From the NCBI GenBank assembly GCA_016714445.1, contig JADJNF010000008.1, forward strand, positions 434,001 to 498,000: a stretch of DNA of 64,000 nt, read 5' to 3'. The notes below the pieces were generated by a model. The model did no database searches. It saw nothing but the letters and a program-made list of their open reading frames with translations, and was not told where the DNA came from. How positions within the stretch are numbered: the first letter of the stretch is position 1; each line of letters begins with the position of its first letter. The DNA is from Saprospiraceae bacterium (GTDB lineage Bacteria > Bacteroidota > Bacteroidia > Chitinophagales > Saprospiraceae). Positions 59,948 through 64,000 of the stretch are shown one piece after another. Both the position numbers and the translations under genes were made by a program.

Positions 59948-60541
59948 TCACAAAACACTGATCAATCCCATCTGAGCCAACCTAATAACTAAATCAGTGC
60001 TGTTTGTGCATTCAAACTTTTCGAGAAGTGTATTTTTCTGATTATTGATGGTATTGACTGAAGTGCCCAGCAAATCTCCGATTTCTTTGGCTGAAAATCC
60101 TTCTTTTAGATATAAAACTATTTCTTTTTCCCGTGATGTCAGTTGGATAAGTGGCTTCCCAATATTTTTTTGTTTGTTGTTATCCTCATATATCTCCAAA
60201 ACAATTGCCCATAAATGTGCCAGGTTTTCTTTCTTATTAACCACTCGAAAAACACCGATATCCAGCAAAGACTGGATGATGAAAGAATTGGATATACTGG
60301 TATAGGCGATTATTTTGATACCCGGATAAGTCTGCAGTATATGATGAAATAATGAAAATCCTGCATCTTCATCAGATAATACGTCAGAAATAATAATATC
60401 GGGCACATGTATGGTTAAACACTCTTTGACTGCTGAGATAGTTTGACACTGATCGATATCTACTCCTGGATCTTTTGCTGTAAAATATGCTGCAATGGCT
60501 TCAGTTACAAAGATATGATCATCGTATAAAAGTACCTTCAT
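59948..60541 (-). CDS. NarL/FixJ-type response regulator
   Basis: The 197-residue protein has a receiver domain (1-120) with acidic pair Asp7-Asp8 (LLYDDHI), phosphoacceptor Asp53 (IIISDVLSDEDAG), Thr81 (IIAYTS) and Lys103 (VVNKKENL). The C-terminal LuxR-type HTH (about 130-195) is LTSREKEIVLYLKEGFSAKEIGDLLGTSVNTINNQKNTLLEKFECTNSTDLVIRLAQMGLI. It is a DNA-binding output controlled by phosphorylation. The adjacent sensor kinase, 66 bp upstream, is the likely partner. A promoter box lies in the gap between them. Confidence 0.93.
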   Translation of the reverse strand: MKVLLYDDHIFVTEAIAAYFTAKDPGVDIDQCQTISAVKECLTIHVPDIIISDVLSDEDAGFSLFHHILQTYPGIKIIAYTSISNSFIIQSLLDIGVFRVVNKKENLAHLWAIVLEIYEDNNKQKNIGKPLIQLTSREKEIVLYLKEGFSAKEIGDLLGTSVNTINNQKNTLLEKFECTNSTDLVIRLAQMGLISVL

Positions 60542-60558
60542 GGCTTATTTATGTGGTG

Positions 60559-60566
60559 CAAATATA
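60559..60566 (-). promoter_or_regulatory. Promoter box for the response regulator
   Basis: On the minus strand TATATTTG, followed by CACCAC, fits TAnnTTTG and lies 17 bp before the ATG at 60541. It lies between the kinase and regulator genes, so the regulator may be made separately. Confidence 0.5.
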
Positions 60567-60607
60567 ACAAATTGTTCCGGTAATATTGGTCTGTAGATTT
60601 ACGTAAT

Positions 60608-62578
60608 TTACACTAAAACGACGCCAGCCACTGTCCCACCACCCTTCGCATTCTCAAAACGCAACTTTACTTTCGACCCTACCAATAGATTGCTCACCAG
60701 CATGATGCCCATGCCTGAGCCACCATCAGTTTCGTTCTTGTCAATATCTTTTTTACCCAGATTATTCATGGTTTCCGGGTCGATACCTTTACCATGGTCT
60801 CTGACATAAATACCATTCGATTTTGCGTATATTTCAATATTCTGATTATCCGGGCTGAATTTGATGGCATTGGTCAAAAGATTGAGTAGTATAAAATATA
60901 GTTTCTGAGCTGAGATGGGCAAAGATAAACCCGGGGTTGCGGCTACAGTATTTATTATTATAATATTTTTATCATTCAGCTTGTATTGGAGTTGATCGGT
61001 GATGGTTTGGATAGTTTTTATGATGGTATCATGATCTGAGATGTCTGACTGATGTGCCGTATATGATTTTTTGAGCTGCAATAGATTGTTCACTATACTG
61101 TTGATGGATGACACCTGATCACCTATACTTTGGTTGGCTTTTTGTAAGACCGGATCTTCTGATTTTATTTTTTGAAGCAGGAGTTGCACCCCGAGCATAG
61201 GCTCTTTGATATCGTGCGATAAAGAATAAATAAGGTTTTCATTGGCCTTGTTGTATAATTCCAATTGGTCTTTTTGATCGTTGATGGTTTTATTTGCCCT
61301 GGTTTTGATGAGGTAAGCTCTGTAAGCAAAAAACAATAATCCACCAAGCAGCAATAACCCAAATCCCATGAATTTCTGAAACATTTTTTCCTGCTCGATT
61401 TTTTGTAAGTTTTCCAGTGCTATCTTTTCCCTTTCTTGATTGAATTCATAGTCTTTGCGCAGTTCAGTGATTTTCTGGATATTTTTTTCATTAACAAGGC
61501 TGTCACTGTATTGGACATATCCTTCATAATACGCCAAAGCAGCTTTATGGTTTCCACTTAATTTGGCAGCATCATACATACACATCCAGGCTTTAGCAGC
61601 CCAGGCAATGTCTCCTATTTTCAGAAAGTTGTCTTTGGCAAATGTACAGTTTTGAATTGCTTTTTTGTAGTCACCTTTTTTTATATAATGTTTTCCTTTA
61701 TCTACTGATATATAATACATGTCGGCGTCATATCCTGAATTTTTGAAGTAATCATGCGCTTCATCGTAGAGCAGTTCAGCTTCATCATACCTACCCATTT
61801 CGTCATAGGTTGCTGCCAGATAACATTTGATGTCATGAATCATAAACTGATGCTGAAGCGAATCAAAGAGCGCCAAAGCATCTTTAAATGTATTCTCAGC
61901 TTCAGCAAAATTATCCACATCCAATGCACTTGTCCCCAATCCTCTCAAGGCATAGGCCACGACATTTTTGTTATTTGCTTTTTTGCCGGAAGCTACAGCC
62001 TGACGAAAATATTTGTTGGCGTCATCATACTTCTCCATATTGACGTATACATCACCCAGTTTGATATACAAATTACCTAAATTTTTATGATGCTTTGTTT
62101 TTTCGTTTATTTGAATGCCTTCAAGATAAATGGCTATCGCTTCGTCGTTTTTCCCCAGGTTGTTTTTGATAAGGCCATAATTGACCAAAAAATACGGATC
62201 AATGTCAGGTTGATGGTTCGTTTTAAAAATTCGATACGCCCGCTCCATCTGAAACTCTGCTTCTGAGAGTTCGCCTTTTCTGTAATAGCCCAAACCATAA
62301 TAATGATGCAGATTGACCTTGTCTTTAGGAGTACAATTCGCATCTGCCAAAAGCTTTTTTATGTGATTATACACTGTATCCTCCATAGGGATTCTGAAAG
62401 TATTGATGGCGTTAATGGCTGATGTTTGAGCACTGAATTCACTCTTATCATCAAAAATGATGCGATAAAGTGAGTCTTTTTTGTGTTGCAATTCTTTGGA
62501 GTTCCCTTGCGTGAAAACATTGCTTACTGACCACAAGCAAATAAATACTAACACCGTTCTACACAAGAAATAATGCAT
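60608..62578 (-). CDS. TPR-containing sensor histidine kinase
   Basis: The 656-residue protein has a signal peptide (1-23), a periplasmic domain of about seven TPR repeats (95-360, such as YIKLGDVYVNMEKYDDANKYFRQAV and ALRGLGTSALDVDNFAEAENTFKDAL), a single transmembrane helix (403-419), a coiled linker and the kinase core. The phosphoacceptor is His455 in YSLSHDIKEPMLG. The ATP-binding domain has ILLNLLTNAIKFSP (N box), VRDHGKGIDPE (G1) and DGGSGMGIMLVSNLL (G2). TPR-type periplasmic sensors are common in Bacteroidota; the signal is unknown. Confidence 0.93.
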   Translation of the reverse strand: MHYFLCRTVLVFICLWSVSNVFTQGNSKELQHKKDSLYRIIFDDKSEFSAQTSAINAINTFRIPMEDTVYNHIKKLLADANCTPKDKVNLHHYYGLGYYRKGELSEAEFQMERAYRIFKTNHQPDIDPYFLVNYGLIKNNLGKNDEAIAIYLEGIQINEKTKHHKNLGNLYIKLGDVYVNMEKYDDANKYFRQAVASGKKANNKNVVAYALRGLGTSALDVDNFAEAENTFKDALALFDSLQHQFMIHDIKCYLAATYDEMGRYDEAELLYDEAHDYFKNSGYDADMYYISVDKGKHYIKKGDYKKAIQNCTFAKDNFLKIGDIAWAAKAWMCMYDAAKLSGNHKAALAYYEGYVQYSDSLVNEKNIQKITELRKDYEFNQEREKIALENLQKIEQEKMFQKFMGFGLLLLGGLLFFAYRAYLIKTRANKTINDQKDQLELYNKANENLIYSLSHDIKEPMLGVQLLLQKIKSEDPVLQKANQSIGDQVSSINSIVNNLLQLKKSYTAHQSDISDHDTIIKTIQTITDQLQYKLNDKNIIIINTVAATPGLSLPISAQKLYFILLNLLTNAIKFSPDNQNIEIYAKSNGIYVRDHGKGIDPETMNNLGKKDIDKNETDGGSGMGIMLVSNLLVGSKVKLRFENAKGGGTVAGVVLV

Positions 62579-62610
62579 GAATGTTGGTTAATTCGGCGAT
62601 TTATGAAGGT

Positions 62611-62618
62611 CAAATATA
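62611..62618 (-). promoter_or_regulatory. Promoter box for the sensor kinase
   Basis: On the minus strand TATATTTG fits TAnnTTTG and lies 32 bp before ATG 62578. Confidence 0.5.
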
Positions 62619-62789
62619 CAAAGATTTTTTTGGTTTGGGTCAACAGTTAGATATATAGATGGTGGGTGCTCTTTCACTTCATCCTTTCGTCAGGAAAACC
62701 AAAAAAAAAACACTTCTCAAAAAATGCAAATTATAGTCAATCCGGAATTATTTTAGGGCATGAAAATCTAAAAAGGGCCATAAAACCCC
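62619..62789. other. Intergenic part upstream of the REP pair
   Basis: Part of the 445-bp gap between the divergent kinase and LytTR genes. An open frame runs through 62666-62911, but it crosses the palindromes and shows no protein-like composition. Confidence 0.4.
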
Positions 62790-62875
62790 GATGGTCGAAG
62801 TTTGCAACTTCGATCCCATACATTCACCCCGTTGAATATTCATCCTACGGGAATAAGAATTTGCAATTCGCCATC
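62790..62875. repeat. Inverted pair of REP-like palindromes (BIME-like)
   Basis: Unit 1 at 62790-62817 starts GATGGTCGAAGTTTGCAACT and ends TCGATCCC; TCGAAGTT pairs with AACTTCGA. Unit 2 at 62849-62875, read on the minus strand, starts GATGGCGAATTGCAAATTC and ends TTATTCCC. The two units share GATGG, a central TTGCAA-type dyad and the CCC end, in opposite orientation 31 bp apart. The first unit resembles 7736-7763. No transposase is nearby. Confidence 0.6.
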
Positions 62876-62954
62876 ACAAATGTCAAAATCTTCTGCATGA
62901 AAGTAACATGAGAATTTTTCAGACGCACCCATCTCCATTAGTTAAAAATAACTA

Positions 62955-62985
62955 TTGTAAGCCGGATTTTTTTAGTATACTTTTG
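62955..62985 (+). promoter_or_regulatory. Promoter for the LytTR gene
   Basis: TTG (62955-62957), 20-bp spacer, TACTTTTG (62978-62985), followed by TGCG. It lies 38 bp before the LytTR ATG. Confidence 0.58.
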
Positions 62986-63023
62986 TGCGTGAAATATTTT
63001 ATATCTAATCAAGCAGGATTTTT

Positions 63024-63479
63024 ATGTCGGCCATCGGATACACGTCCATCAAACCCATCAGCGAATACGTCGCACTTAAGGCAGAGATTGCATACTGGAA
63101 ACAGCAATACTTCGATCTGCATTCAAAAACAGAAGCAAATAGCACATCATCTCCAACGTCCTTATACATCAAAGACAATGGTATCACCAGACAAGTATTG
63201 CTTACTCAAATCATCATGCTGGAAGCGGACAGCAACTATACACGTATTGTGCTTGTCTGTGACGAAAATATCCTTACATCCAAAACCCTAAAGTACTGGA
63301 TAGGGAAGATAGGGATCAATGTTGATTTTGTCAGACCACACCGATCCTTTCTGGTCAATAAAAAGCACATCATATCTTATCAATCCAATTCACGTAAAAT
63401 GATCCTAACAGGAAACAGAGAAGTACCACTGGCACGCAGCTTTAAAGTGAACTGTTTGAGCGGTCCGAATGACGAATGA
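63024..63479 (+). CDS. Stand-alone LytTR-type DNA-binding regulator
   Basis: The 151-residue protein has a short helical N-terminus (about 1-45, coiled-coil-like EYVALKAEIAYWKQQYFDLHSK) followed by a LytTR domain (about 48-145): LYIKDNGITRQVLLTQIIMLEADSNYTRIVLVCDENILTSKTLKYWIGKIGINVDFVRPHRSFLVNKKHIISYQ. The FxRxHRSFLVN pattern is a LytTR hallmark. There is no receiver domain, so phosphorylation control is not expected. It lies upstream of a VGINTT surface-protein gene on the same strand (92 bp), which may be its target. Confidence 0.9.
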   Translation: MSAIGYTSIKPISEYVALKAEIAYWKQQYFDLHSKTEANSTSSPTSLYIKDNGITRQVLLTQIIMLEADSNYTRIVLVCDENILTSKTLKYWIGKIGINVDFVRPHRSFLVNKKHIISYQSNSRKMILTGNREVPLARSFKVNCLSGPNDE

Positions 63480-63571
63480 GCGAGCGAACAAAATGACGAA
63501 CGTTGAGTGATTCGAATGATCTGAACATTAAACCTAACATTTTCAAAAATAAACACTTTAACAATAATATC

Positions 63572-64000
63572 ATGACACAAAAAATTTTACTTCTTTTCTT
63601 ATCTGTAATGATCTCACTGTCAGCTTCTGCCCAAGTAGGTATCAATACTACCATGCCTGATGCATCCGCAGCTCTGGATGTAACATCTACAGACAAAGGT
63701 TTGCTTATACCAAGAGTAGCCCTAGCATCTGCTATAGGAGACCCAGCTGAAGGCCTCATGGTTTACCAGACCACAGCTCCAAAAGGATTCTACTACTTTA
63801 CTGGAATGGGATGGACCCTGATAGGCAGTGACAACCTAGGCAATCATACTGCCACAACAAACCTTAACATGGCTAGCCAAGATATCATCGCCGTTGATAG
63901 TATTGGTGCCGCCAAGGCTAAGATCGGACCTAACACATACCCAACCACAACTGGTACTAATGGACAAGTTTTGACTACAAATGGTGCTGGTGCATTATCT
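63572..64000 (+). CDS. VGINTT-type secreted surface protein, cut by window edge
   Basis: ATG 63572 opens a frame of 143 codons that continues past the window. Residues 1-21 are a signal peptide (TQKILLLFLSVMISLSASA), followed by QVGINTTMPDASAALDVTSTDKGLLIPRVALASA, DPAEGLMVYQTTAPKGFYYFTGMGWTLI and then NHTATTNLNMASQDIIAVDSIGAAKAKIG...TTGTNGQVLTTNGAGALS. The N-terminal module resembles that of the FISUMP gene at 8005-9240; later parts look like repeated beta-strand units of phage tail fibre-like or adhesin proteins. The C-terminal type is unknown because of the cut. Confidence 0.82.
   Translation, partial: MTQKILLLFLSVMISLSASAQVGINTTMPDASAALDVTSTDKGLLIPRVALASAIGDPAEGLMVYQTTAPKGFYYFTGMGWTLIGSDNLGNHTATTNLNMASQDIIAVDSIGAAKAKIGPNTYPTTTGTNGQVLTTNGAGALS

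Noticed and set aside
62666..62911. Open frame upstream of the LytTR gene
   Set aside because: It crosses the REP-like palindromes, has no promoter at its start and no protein-like composition.
62908..63291. 127-codon frame overlapping the LytTR gene
   Set aside because: It overlaps the LytTR domain gene in another frame; the LytTR frame has clear family motifs.
1..64000. CRISPR array, prophage, intact IS, defence or toxin-antitoxin system
   Set aside because: No regularly spaced direct repeats, integrase, transposase or typical gene pairs were seen on either strand.

Overview
The window reads as chromosomal DNA of a Bacteroidota member, probably close to the Saprospiraceae/Chitinophagales (the lineage below phylum is inference). 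The pointers are many families that I know mainly from Bacteroidota (DUF2480, DUF3078, DUF4270, DUF4290, short starch-synthase-like GT5, FISUMP and 'VGINTT' surface proteins), a TonB receptor with a carboxypeptidase-like N-terminal domain, no obvious Shine-Dalgarno sequences, and repeated TAnnTTTG promoter boxes with an upstream TTG at 19-21 bp, as in the Bacteroidota housekeeping promoter. The DNA is AT-rich. There are three tRNAs (Gln-TTG, Val-TAC, Leu-CAG), all on the minus strand, each with its own promoter box; terminators follow all three. I see no CRISPR array, prophage, intact IS or defence island.

Layout: 1-9.2 kb holds a truncated YciI-like protein, a GT-C type membrane glycosyltransferase, clpB, a bcp peroxiredoxin, a lytic transglycosylase, DUF2480-scpB and a secreted FISUMP protein. 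9.7-18.1 kb holds tRNA-Gln, a sphingomyelin-synthase-like PAP2_C protein, a radical SAM/SPASM enzyme, a methyltransferase, a ferredoxin-NADP reductase type flavoprotein, two DinB proteins, rlmN, a MurG-like glycosyltransferase and RNase E/G. 18.4-19.7 kb is an HU - TPR protein - tiny basic ribosomal-type protein (31 aa) operon. 19.9-21.8 kb is yicC-gmk-apaG.

22.1-35.4 kb is an energy-conversion block: an F-type ATP synthase operon (a, c, b, delta, alpha, gamma; beta and epsilon absent) followed directly by a V/A-type ATPase cluster (E, DUF2764, A, B, D, I), with the proteolipid K gene turned round and divergent. Residues in the two proteolipids suggest an H+-coupled F-type enzyme and a Na+-coupled V-type enzyme side by side.

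35.5-48.6 kb has tRNA-Val, a DegP/HtrA protease, DUF3078, a DUF819 transporter-like protein, the GT5-DUF4270-glmS-DUF4290 group, a MATE exporter, an M29 aminopeptidase and hflX. 49-52 kb is a likely metal-uptake pair: a Cys-rich exported protein and a TonB receptor carrying an HMA-like domain plus a His/Asp-rich linker. 52-58 kb has a tricorn-like S41 protease, gcvT and two Hsp20 genes behind a near-consensus sigma-54 promoter with upstream direct repeats. 58-64 kb is regulatory: tRNA-Leu, an ECF sigma factor, a two-component pair, a lone LytTR regulator and the start of a second VGINTT surface protein.

The least explained signal is a dispersed 62-bp imperfect palindrome present four times between genes (12.4, 27.7, 37.3, 59.9 kb), plus a second family of REP-like palindromes (7.7 kb; an inverted pair at 62.8 kb). 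Both were recognised by eye and need a genome-wide search.
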